The position numbers and the translations under genes are program-made. This document shows, in pieces, positions 51,499 through 59,201 of a stretch of 64,000 nucleotides of DNA. The notes beneath the pieces were generated by a model. The model searched no databases. It was not told the origin of the DNA and worked only from the letters and a program-made list of their open reading frames with translations. The stretch is from Bacillota bacterium (GTDB lineage: Bacteria; Bacillota; UBA4882; UBA8346): the NCBI GenBank assembly GCA_023426245.1, contig JAFABB010000002.1:186001-250000 (forward strand), written 5' to 3'. Position 1 is the first letter of the stretch; each line of letters opens with the position of its first letter.

Positions 51499-52224
51499 TC
51501 AACGGGCAACGGTTTTATGCCCTAAATATGCCTGTTTGACCTCATCGTTAGCCAGTAATTCTTTCCCGGTACCCTTTAAAGTGATTCGCCCGGTCTCCAT
51601 TACGTAGCCGACATCGGCAATATGCAAGGCGGCATTGGCATTTTGCTCGATCAAAAGGATGGTCACACCTTGTTTATGAATTTCCTGAATGATTGCAAAA
51701 ATGTCCTTCACGATAAGCGGCGCTAAACCCAGGGAAGGTTCGTCCATCATTAACAGTTTCGGTCTGGACAGTAAAGCCCGCCCCACAGCCAGCATTTGTT
51801 GTTCCCCGCCGGAAAGGGTCCCCGCCGACTGCCAGGAACGTTCTTTTAAAATCGGAAAAAGACTATATACCCATTCAATGTCCGATTGAATCCCTTTTTC
51901 ATCGGTCCGGGTAAAAGCCCCGATTTTTAAATTTTCAAGCACCGATAAATTGGAAAACACTCTGCGTCCTTCGGGAACCAAAGTGATCCCGCTGGGAGCC
52001 AGGCGATGGGTTTTAATTTTCAACAAATCTTGATCGTTGTATGTGATGGAACCGCTCATCGGCTTAACCAGACCGACAACCGAACGCAAAGTGGTACTCT
52101 TGCCGGCGCCGTTAGCCCCCACCAAGGTGACGATTTTACCCTCTTCCACTTCGAGACTGATACCCTTTAGCGCCTCAATACCGCCGTAAGAAACCACTAA
52201 ATTTTCAATTTTAAGCACTTTCAT
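51499..52224 (-). CDS. livF: Branched-chain amino acid ABC transporter ATPase LivF
   Basis: One of two ATPases of a Liv-type importer. The protein of about 241 residues shows the Walker A GANGAGKST, the signature LSGGEQQMLAVGRAL, Walker B LLMMDEPSLGLAP and the LivF-typical ending with AYLG. The ATG at 52224 lies inside the livG end, with an overlap of 14 bases. A GTG two codons later has a better-spaced GGGGGTGG and may be the real start. Last gene of the liv operon. Confidence 0.96.
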   Translation of the reverse strand: MKVLKIENLVVSYGGIEALKGISLEVEEGKIVTLVGANGAGKSTTLRSVVGLVKPMSGSITYNDQDLLKIKTHRLAPSGITLVPEGRRVFSNLSVLENLKIGAFTRTDEKGIQSDIEWVYSLFPILKERSWQSAGTLSGGEQQMLAVGRALLSRPKLLMMDEPSLGLAPLIVKDIFAIIQEIHKQGVTILLIEQNANAALHIADVGYVMETGRITLKGTGKELLANDEVKQAYLGHKTVAR

Positions 52225-52981
52225 CCACCCCCAAATAAGCCTCAATTACCTTTGGATCATTTTGTACCTCTGAAGGGGTGCCGTTGGCAATTAGAACGCC
52301 ATAATCCAGTACCGAAACTCTTTGGGAAATACCCATGACCACATCCATATGGTGCTCAATCAATAAAATTGTGAGATCATATTCTGCACGGATTTCTTTA
52401 ATGAAGTCGGTTAAATCCACTGCTTCTTTCGGATTCATTCCGGCGGCCGGTTCATCCAGCAGTAACAGTTTGGGTTTGGTTGCCAGAGCCCTGGCAATTT
52501 CCAGTCTTCGCTGCAATCCATAAGGTAAAGAACTGGCTTTGTCGCTCTGATACTCTAGCAATCCGACTCTTTCCAATAAAGCAAGGGATTCGCGGCGCAT
52601 TTTTTTTTCTTCCCTGCGGTACCTGGGCAGCTTCAAGACAGCTTCGAAATAGCCGGAATCCAGATGAACATGGCATCCGATTAACACGTTATCCAGCACG
52701 CTCAAATCTTTAAAAAGCCTAATATTTTGAAAGGTTCTGGCGATCCCGAGTTTCGTAATCATATCAGGTCTCATACCGGCCACTTCCTGATCCATAAAAA
52801 CGATTTGGCCCCGGGTCGGCTTATAAACACCGGTAATCATATTGAAGACAGTCGTCTTGCCGGCGCCGTTGGGTCCAATCAATCCGACAATCTCCCCGGC
52901 TGCCAACTGCAAGTTAAAATCCCTGACCGCCGTTAAACCTCCAAATTGCATTGTAATCGCTTTCATATCCAAAACATTCAT
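52211..52981 (-). CDS. livG: Branched-chain amino acid ABC transporter ATPase LivG
   Basis: Second ATPase of the importer. The 256-residue protein has Walker A GPNGAGKTT, an LivG-type insertion after GIARTFQNIRLF, the atypical signature region ASSLPYGLQRRLEIARALA, Walker B LLLLDEPAAGMNPKE, and IEHHMDVVM. Its ATG shares one base with the livM TGA (TGATG), with GGAGGT upstream, so translation is coupled. Confidence 0.97.
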   Translation of the reverse strand: MNVLDMKAITMQFGGLTAVRDFNLQLAAGEIVGLIGPNGAGKTTVFNMITGVYKPTRGQIVFMDQEVAGMRPDMITKLGIARTFQNIRLFKDLSVLDNVLIGCHVHLDSGYFEAVLKLPRYRREEKKMRRESLALLERVGLLEYQSDKASSLPYGLQRRLEIARALATKPKLLLLDEPAAGMNPKEAVDLTDFIKEIRAEYDLTILLIEHHMDVVMGISQRVSVLDYGVLIANGTPSEVQNDPKVIEAYLGVDESA

Positions 52982-54054
52982 CAACGGTTACCTCCTTTGG
53001 CCAGAGGCTTTTTCCTGGTGAAAGGCTTAAGCCAGAAATCTTTGTTCAGCACGGCATTCCAACTGAACTCGTTGGTTCCCATTAAACCGTGCCGGTAAAA
53101 GAGGACCACTACCATTAACAGGGCCGAGAAAACAACCGCCCTGAGGCCAACCTTACCATTAAGGACGACAAATCCCAGATCCATCGACTCATCCAAAAAT
53201 CTCAGGACTTCGTTGCCAATGGTCACAATAAATGAAGCAATAATCGAACCGGTGAGACTGCCCATTCCTCCGAGGACTACAATCAATAAAATATTGAAAG
53301 TAAAGATGAAATTGAACATCTTGGGATCAATCGTTCCAAGCAAATTTCCGAGTAACCCGCCGCCGATGCCGGCAAAAAAAGCACCGGTTGCAAAGGAAAT
53401 GGTTTTATGTTTAAAGAGGTTAATCCCCATGCTCTCCGCGGCGATCTCATCTTCGCGGATCGCTTTTAAGGCCCTGCCATAACTGCTATTAATCAAGGAA
53501 ACAAGGACCACCAATGTAAAGGCAGCCATTCCAAAACTCCACCACAAGTTGGTCACCGCCGGAATGCCCTTTAAACCAAGAGCTCCATTGGTAACACTTT
53601 GCGTATTGGTAAAAACCACCCGGATGATTTCGCCAAACCCCAATGTGGCAATGGCAAGATAATCACCCTTAAGTCGCAGGATCGGAGCGCCAATCAAATA
53701 AGCAACAAATGCGGCCAAGATTCCGCCGATTATCAAAGCGATGGGGAAAGGCATCTGCAAAGTATCCAATGGTTTTATCAAAGGAGCCATATAAAAGATC
53801 TGTTCTTTGGTGGTCTGCGACATGGTCAAGAGGGCCGTGGCATAAGCGCCCACCGCCATAAACCCGGCATGTCCCAATGAAAAAAGCCCGGTAAACCCGT
53901 TAATCAGGTTCAAACTCAATCCCAGAACGGCATAAATAGCACAGACATTTAAAATCCGCACGACATACATATCGAGATTTTTCTGAGCGTAAAACAAAAA
54001 AACAATCAGCAACAATACCGCAATAAGGGTTAAAATTGCATTTCTCCGTTTCAT
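52981..54054 (-). CDS. livM: Branched-chain amino acid ABC transporter permease LivM
   Basis: A 357-residue permease with about nine hydrophobic segments. Motifs GLSLNLINGFTGLFSLGHAGFMAVGAY-like in the N-terminal third (here split by charged residues), YLAIATLGFGEIIR and GRALKAIREDEIAAESMGIN, the coupling-loop EAA-type segment, are standard LivM features. Two bases separate it from livH. A basic C-terminal tail is present. Confidence 0.96.
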   Translation of the reverse strand: MKRRNAILTLIAVLLLIVFLFYAQKNLDMYVVRILNVCAIYAVLGLSLNLINGFTGLFSLGHAGFMAVGAYATALLTMSQTTKEQIFYMAPLIKPLDTLQMPFPIALIIGGILAAFVAYLIGAPILRLKGDYLAIATLGFGEIIRVVFTNTQSVTNGALGLKGIPAVTNLWWSFGMAAFTLVVLVSLINSSYGRALKAIREDEIAAESMGINLFKHKTISFATGAFFAGIGGGLLGNLLGTIDPKMFNFIFTFNILLIVVLGGMGSLTGSIIASFIVTIGNEVLRFLDESMDLGFVVLNGKVGLRAVVFSALLMVVVLFYRHGLMGTNEFSWNAVLNKDFWLKPFTRKKPLAKGGNR

Positions 54055-54055
54055 T

Positions 54056-54949
54056 TCACACCTTCTCCGCGATTATTTCGCCCATAATTCCGGTAGGTTT
54101 ATACAGTAAAATCACTATCAGCAAGATAAAAGCGAGAGCATCGCGATAACCGGTTAAATCCGGTAGAAAGGCAATCAACATGATTTCACCAATACCCAGG
54201 AGAAAACCGCCGATAACTGCTCCTTTGATATCGCCGATACCCCCGATAACCGCGGCGATGAAGCACTTAAGTCCGGGGATTACTCCCATCAAAGGAGCAA
54301 TCTGGGGATACTTCATCCCCCACATAATCCCTCCAACCGCAGCCAGGGCTGAGCCAATACCAAAAGTAAGAGAAATCGTGCGATTCACATTCACTCCCAT
54401 CAGACGTGCTGTTTCGTGATCTTTGGACACGGCCCGCATGGCCATACCTGTTTTGGTCTTATTGATTAAATATAATAAGATAATGAGACAGCCAATTGTA
54501 ACAACCGGTATATAAAAGGTAACTTTTTGGATGGCGACAGTTCCAATTTGGATGACGCTTGTAAATGCATCGGGTGCCGGGAACGGTTTGGGAACGCCTC
54601 CGAAAAGTACAATCGCCAAATTTTCCAATAGAAACGAAGCGCCGATGGCTGAAATTAATATCGAAATCTTCGGAGCATCCCGAAGCGGTCGGTAGGCTGA
54701 AGCCTCAACCAATACGCCCAAAATGGCGGTCAGAACAATTACCAGTGGAAATGAGATATACCAGGGCATTCCAAAGGTAACGCCCCCAAAAAATGCAAAA
54801 TAAGTGGCCATCATAAAAATATCGCCATGGGCGAAATTGATTAAACGCAGGATACCGTAAACCATGGTATATCCTATGGCAATCAACGCATATAAACTCC
54901 CCATGGAAATTCCATTCGCTAAATGTTGCAAAAAAATGTCAAGAGTCAT
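54056..54949 (-). CDS. livH: Branched-chain amino acid ABC transporter permease LivH
   Basis: A 297-residue permease with about eight hydrophobic segments. Seen: ANGISMGSLYALIAIGYTMVYG at the N-terminus, LINFAHGDIFMM, and AMRAVSKDHETARLMGVNV, the ATPase-contacting loop. The ATG at 54949 is chosen because the protein then begins at the family position. It is 120 bases after livK, with a strong hairpin in that gap. Confidence 0.96.
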   Translation of the reverse strand: MTLDIFLQHLANGISMGSLYALIAIGYTMVYGILRLINFAHGDIFMMATYFAFFGGVTFGMPWYISFPLVIVLTAILGVLVEASAYRPLRDAPKISILISAIGASFLLENLAIVLFGGVPKPFPAPDAFTSVIQIGTVAIQKVTFYIPVVTIGCLIILLYLINKTKTGMAMRAVSKDHETARLMGVNVNRTISLTFGIGSALAAVGGIMWGMKYPQIAPLMGVIPGLKCFIAAVIGGIGDIKGAVIGGFLLGIGEIMLIAFLPDLTGYRDALAFILLIVILLYKPTGIMGEIIAEKV

Positions 54950-55021
54950 AATAACAACACCACCGTAAATAAAAATTCCGTTATGAAAATTCAAAACGAT
55001 TCCTGCTGCTTTCAGGCATTT

Positions 55022-55055
55022 AAATACGCTTCCTCCTTACGAAGGAAGCGTATTT
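55022..55055 (-). terminator. Intercistronic hairpin between livK and livH
   Basis: A 13-bp perfect stem AAATACGCTTCCT/AGGAAGCGTATTT with an 8-base loop sits 14 bases after livK. The downstream tract on the minus strand is short, so it is likely a partial terminator or 3'-end stabiliser that makes binding protein more abundant than permease. Confidence 0.7.
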
Positions 55056-55068
55056 TAAAGCAATACGA

Positions 55069-56211
55069 TTACTTGGGTTGAATAGTATCCATATAAACGA
55101 ATTTGCCGTTCTTCACGGTTTTAATCACTGCGCTCTTCACTGCATTGCGATTTTCATCAAAGGTAATGGTACCGGCGGCACCCGGGAAATTCTTGGTGGC
55201 GTTGATCGCATTGCGGAGCTTTGGACCTTCAATGGTTTTAGCGCGGGCAATAGCGGCGCGGATAACCAAATAGGCATCGTATCCAAGGGCGGTCACTGCA
55301 GCCGGGTCTTTATCTTTGTTGGCCTTGCGGTAAGCATCAAGAAATACCTTGGATTCACTGGTAATGGGTTTTTCAGTTGCGAAGAAGGTAGAGAAAACTA
55401 TGCCTTCGACATCTTTTTTACCGATATCAAGGAATTCTTGTGTTTCCCAGGTGTCGCCACCGATAATCGGGCAGGTAATTCCCAATTTTCTGGCCTGACT
55501 AATGACCAAAGCCGATTCGGTAAAGTTACCGGGGGCAAAAATCACTTCCGGATTTTTGGCCTTAATATTGGTTAATTGGGCGGAGAAATCTTGATCTCCG
55601 GTATTGTAATTGGCAACCGCAACAATACAATTGTTGTCTTTGGTCAGCTTTTTAAAGTTTTGACTAAAGAAACTGGCTAAACCGACAGCATAGTCATTGG
55701 AAACCTCTTGAACAATCGCTGCCTTTTTAGCTTTTAACTTGCTAAAAGCATAGTTGGCCATTACAGTGCCTTGAAATGGATCAATAAAACAAACCCGGAA
55801 ATAATAAGGATTATCCTGGGTTACCAAAGGATTGGTGCAGGATGCGCCGACTGCGGGAACTTTGGCATTTTTCACGATATCACCGGCAGCCATTGAAAGC
55901 GAACTGCCCCAACTTCCAATGATCGCAGCGACTTTGTCTTTTTCGACCAGTCTTGCAGCGGCAGTGGCGGCCTCCACTTTGTCCGACTTGTTGTCGGCAA
56001 TCACCAATTCGATTTTTTTACCCAATACGGTCGGATAGAGTTGGTTGGCAAGTTTGATACCCTCAACCTCTAATTCTCCTCCAGCCGCATTCGCACCCGT
56101 CATTGGCTCAAAAACACCAATTTTAATGGTATTGCTTGCAGCTCCGGATACACTTGCAAATACCGGAATCAATAAAACGAGAGCTAACAATAAACACAAA
56201 CCACGTTTCAT
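55069..56211 (-). CDS. livK: Branched-chain amino acid ABC transporter substrate-binding protein
   Basis: A 380-residue periplasmic-binding-type protein of the Leu/Ile/Val (Peripla_BP_6) family. Signal peptide with cleavage expected after VSGAA near residue 25, then IKIGVFEPMTGANAAGG, the ligand-domain start, and AIIGSWGSSLSMAAGDI with ACTNPLVTQDNPYYFR-type sequence. There is no lipobox Cys, unusual for a monoderm Firmicute, where such proteins are normally lipoproteins. AAAGGAGG precedes the ATG. First gene of the liv operon. Substrate may be other than leucine: urea or other amides in some relatives. Confidence 0.93.
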   Translation of the reverse strand: MKRGLCLLLALVLLIPVFASVSGAASNTIKIGVFEPMTGANAAGGELEVEGIKLANQLYPTVLGKKIELVIADNKSDKVEAATAAARLVEKDKVAAIIGSWGSSLSMAAGDIVKNAKVPAVGASCTNPLVTQDNPYYFRVCFIDPFQGTVMANYAFSKLKAKKAAIVQEVSNDYAVGLASFFSQNFKKLTKDNNCIVAVANYNTGDQDFSAQLTNIKAKNPEVIFAPGNFTESALVISQARKLGITCPIIGGDTWETQEFLDIGKKDVEGIVFSTFFATEKPITSESKVFLDAYRKANKDKDPAAVTALGYDAYLVIRAAIARAKTIEGPKLRNAINATKNFPGAAGTITFDENRNAVKSAVIKTVKNGKFVYMDTIQPK

Positions 56212-56489
56212 TTAAAATCCTCCTTTTTTATTTTTGGGTTTTATTAAGCCCAGGTAAACAAATGGGATTATTGGAAAACGGGCTTGTTTAAGCTCGTCCC
56301 TATTTCCTTTGATTCATACTATTAGTAAAATAGCCAAAGGATTCCCAAAACCCTAAAAAATTCTATAAAACATTCGACATCATCAAAATGAGTCCTGCAC
56401 AAATTGGAGAAAAAGGAATATACCAAAGATTGGCAAAAAGGCCTGGAATATCGGGGCAAAAATAACCATCGAAATTCTGGGAAATGAAA

Positions 56490-57458
56490 TTACAATCCCG
56501 AAACCGTTTCAGATTGAGCGACAGCCGCCTGCTCACGGCCGGCATGGTGCTCTATATAGGGCACAACCAGGTTGATTCCTCCGGGAATGACCTTAAAGAC
56601 AGCTTTCTGTCCCTGAACGATCTCTCCATCAATATTCAGTGCCGTTTCCTGATCACAGACCACTTTTACTTCGCCGGCTTTATAAAATGATACTCCCGGC
56701 AAGCCTCGGTGTTTACCTTTAACATATTTATGGAGCGTGGTGAGGATCTCCAAAAAGTTTTTTTCACGAATCAGGCAAATATCCAAGAGCCCATCATCAA
56801 TTCTGGCATCAGGAGCGGGCAAAATTCCGCCGCCGTAATATTTTCCGTTGGCAATCGCCAACAAAAGACATCGGGCGTCAAGGGTTTGACCATCGACCGT
56901 CACAACCATATGAAGATTTTTATAATGGAACACCGTCAGCAGGATACTGGCAAAATAACTCAGAGCGGCGGGGATCCAGGAAAACTTTTTAATGGCCTGG
57001 GCGTGAAAAACCACTTCGGCATCAAACCCGAATGAGGCGATATTCGCAAAATAGCGTCCGTTCACAACGGCGATGTCAATGGGTTCCGTATCGCCATTTA
57101 CAGAATAGGAAAGCAGGTCGTGAAAAGATTCACCATGGGGGATGGATTTGAAAAAATCATTTCCCGAACCCGACGGAATAACGGCCAAACTGCAATAAGC
57201 GCTGTTGCCGCTCTGAATGATACCATTGACAATTTCATTGACGGTACCGTCCCCGCCCACTGAATAAATCCGCAATTCATGATACTGCCGGGCTTTTCCG
57301 GCATATTGGCGGACTATATCCATTGCATGGCCTGAATACTCGGACAGTTCAATATCATAGTCATAACCGCATTCTGCAAAATATTTCCGGATTTCCGGGA
57401 TCAGTTTCAACGGTTGACCTTTCCCGGCCACAGGATTCAATACAAAGAGATGTTTCAA
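56490..57458 (-). CDS. YegS/DagK-type lipid kinase
   Basis: A 322-residue kinase of the diacylglycerol kinase catalytic (DAGK_cat) family. Seen: HLFVLNPVAGKGQ at the start, the nucleotide-binding GGDGTVNEIVNGI, and PSGSGNDFFKSI. The second domain includes ANGKYYGGGILPAPDARIDDGLLDICLI. Such proteins phosphorylate diacylglycerol or related lipids and have other relatives that act on other lipids, so the substrate is open. The start is a TTG with AGGGGA upstream. It lies 63 bases after the glycerol-1-phosphate dehydrogenase-like gene, probably in one transcript. Confidence 0.88.
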   Translation of the reverse strand: MKHLFVLNPVAGKGQPLKLIPEIRKYFAECGYDYDIELSEYSGHAMDIVRQYAGKARQYHELRIYSVGGDGTVNEIVNGIIQSGNSAYCSLAVIPSGSGNDFFKSIPHGESFHDLLSYSVNGDTEPIDIAVVNGRYFANIASFGFDAEVVFHAQAIKKFSWIPAALSYFASILLTVFHYKNLHMVVTVDGQTLDARCLLLAIANGKYYGGGILPAPDARIDDGLLDICLIREKNFLEILTTLHKYVKGKHRGLPGVSFYKAGEVKVVCDQETALNIDGEIVQGQKAVFKVIPGGINLVVPYIEHHAGREQAAVAQSETVSGL

Positions 57459-57521
57459 GTTTATATTCCCCTATTTACTCAGTATGGAAGCATCTTTTGT
57501 GCAGAATGCCTCGAACCCGTT

Positions 57522-58586
57522 TTATCTCAAAATATCAGTCAGGATTTCATCTTCCCGTAAAAGTTTTTTGGCGGCTATCCGGTTTTCTTCCCTATGGATG
57601 CAGGTGAGGCGGTCCGGTTTCACGGTTGGTGCAATATCAATCGCTTTTTCAAAGTCGCCGGCTCGCAACTGCAAGCCTTTGACATGGGCAAAAAAGCCGG
57701 TTTCCGTTAAAAATTTGGTGACTCTGGCATCCCGGTGGTTTTGCACCCTGCTCATGATATAGGTGGCAACTCCGACCTGGATGCCGTGCAATGCCGGTTT
57801 TTCCAGCAAAGAATCCAGCCCGTGGGATATCAAATGTTCACTGCCGCTGGCCGGAGCGCTATTACCGGCAATCTCCATGGCAATTCCGCTCATAATGAGC
57901 GAATCCACCAGCTCTTTCAAAAAAAACTCATCCCGGATATTCATTTGAATATCCATCCGCACTACACTGTTGACTGATTTTTTACCGATCATCACCGCAA
58001 AATCGTTGACCGTGCCCTTGCCGTTTTTTTCTTCAAACTCCCAATCATAGCTGGCGGTGATTTTGGAAACCAAATCTCCGATACCCGAATATATCAGGTT
58101 CTCCGGCGAACTTTTAATGATGTCGATATCCACAACGATTCCATAGGGCATTTTCGCCGGGACTGATTTGCGGCGGCCGGCAATGAATAGGGAACATCCC
58201 GAACTGGAAAAGCCGTCATTGGAGATGGAAGTGGGAATACTGATAAAGGGCATGTTATTCAAAAAAGCGACATATTTCGCCATATCAAGTACTTTTCCGC
58301 CTCCAACCCCAATAACCGCCTGGGTATGAACAGGTATGGCAAAGGCAAAAGTCGCCAAATTCTCGATTTGGTTATCATCCTGTTCATAGATTTGCAGAAT
58401 TTGAATGCCGGATTTTTTTAGAGACCCGACAATGGCTTCCCCGAATAGGGAAAAGATACCGGATCCGAAACATACGATCACGTTGTTCAGAGCGTTCTTG
58501 GCAATCAGGGCGCCGATATTTTCGATATTTCCATTCCCCACATCCAGAATGGTGGGAATGGAAATCCGGCTGGTACTGGTTTTCAT
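57522..58586 (-). CDS. Glycerol-1-phosphate dehydrogenase-like (AraM/EgsA) protein
   Basis: A 354-residue metal-dependent dehydrogenase of the iron-containing alcohol dehydrogenase superfamily, closest in motifs to sn-glycerol-1-phosphate dehydrogenase. Seen: VIGVGGGKVLDMAKYVAF, ISIPTSISNDGFSSSGCSL, RRKSVPAKMPYGIVVD, and the metal ligands Asp in GIGDLVSK, His in SGSEHLISHGLD and His in ALHGIQVGVATY. The enzyme family makes the archaeal-type lipid backbone; Bacillus AraM makes heptaprenylglyceryl phosphate precursor. GGAGT precedes the ATG. The rhamnose-mutarotase-like gene ends 22 bases upstream and the lipid kinase follows, an arrangement that points to a lipid-related or sugar-phosphate role. 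Confidence 0.85.
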   Translation of the reverse strand: MKTSTSRISIPTILDVGNGNIENIGALIAKNALNNVIVCFGSGIFSLFGEAIVGSLKKSGIQILQIYEQDDNQIENLATFAFAIPVHTQAVIGVGGGKVLDMAKYVAFLNNMPFISIPTSISNDGFSSSGCSLFIAGRRKSVPAKMPYGIVVDIDIIKSSPENLIYSGIGDLVSKITASYDWEFEEKNGKGTVNDFAVMIGKKSVNSVVRMDIQMNIRDEFFLKELVDSLIMSGIAMEIAGNSAPASGSEHLISHGLDSLLEKPALHGIQVGVATYIMSRVQNHRDARVTKFLTETGFFAHVKGLQLRAGDFEKAIDIAPTVKPDRLTCIHREENRIAAKKLLREDEILTDILR

Positions 58587-58608
58587 ATGTTCTTACTCCG
58601 ATTCGTGG

Positions 58609-58935
58609 TTATTTCAAGAAGAAAACTTCCCGCATCGGTTGAATCGGCTCCGCTTCATTAAAATCGAATGAACCTTCAACCATCTTGGATGTAATAGCGT
58701 TCCACCGGTTACAAGCGTCGCTCTGGGCGATATATGCAAAGGCCGCCTGAACGTCGTCACATTCAAAACAATAAAAAAATTGATTCCCTTGCTGGAATAT
58801 GGAATAATTTCGAATCCCCGCCCGGCTGTGTTCTTCCAGGATCTCAGGCCAGGGATTCAAATGCATTTTCACATATTCATCCAGGGCTTCCGGCTTTACT
58901 TTCCAGGTCCAGGCATATTTATTACTATGAATCAT
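58609..58935 (-). CDS. L-rhamnose mutarotase-like protein
   Basis: A 108-residue protein of the RhaM/DUF718 ferredoxin-like-fold family, which interconverts alpha and beta anomers of L-rhamnose or L-fucose. Seen: YAWTWKVKPEALDEYVKMHLNPWPEI (as shorter parts), GIRNYSIFQQGN, and LFYCFECDD-like sequence (FFYCFECDD). The ATG at 58935 has AGAGGTG upstream; a GTG three codons earlier is within that Shine-Dalgarno. It lies between a mobile-repeat-like segment and the glycerol-1-phosphate dehydrogenase gene, so the nearest catabolic genes are GH2 and GH51. Confidence 0.85.
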   Translation of the reverse strand: MIHSNKYAWTWKVKPEALDEYVKMHLNPWPEILEEHSRAGIRNYSIFQQGNQFFYCFECDDVQAAFAYIAQSDACNRWNAITSKMVEGSFDFNEAEPIQPMREVFFLK

Positions 58936-59071
58936 CGCTTCCACCTCTGATTAATGAATAACCGATTTGTAGAACCCAAAAAATTCCCTTGAAATATATG
59001 TTCATTTTACCATATTATCGTTGGCTGTTGGGAAGAATTTTGTCGGAGGGTTGAGCTGCAAAATCAAAAGA

Positions 59072-59183
59072 GGCTGTCTTAAAAAGTGAATTGAAAGCAA
59101 TCAAAAATACTCTACCGTTACATTCTACTTGTTGACTTAATATCCCGTATTTCTTGATCGTTCCATTTCCTTTAAAGACAGCC
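59072..59183. mobile_element. Candidate miniature inverted-repeat element
   Basis: GGCTGTCTT (59072-59080, followed by AAAAA) and its inverted copy AAGACAGCC (59175-59183, preceded by TTTA) flank about 94 bases. The end sequence resembles ends of IS1182-type insertion sequences. No target-site duplication or transposase is visible, so it is a MITE or IS remnant if real. Confidence 0.5.
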
Positions 59184-59201
59184 CGGAGGGGTTTTAAAAA
59201 C

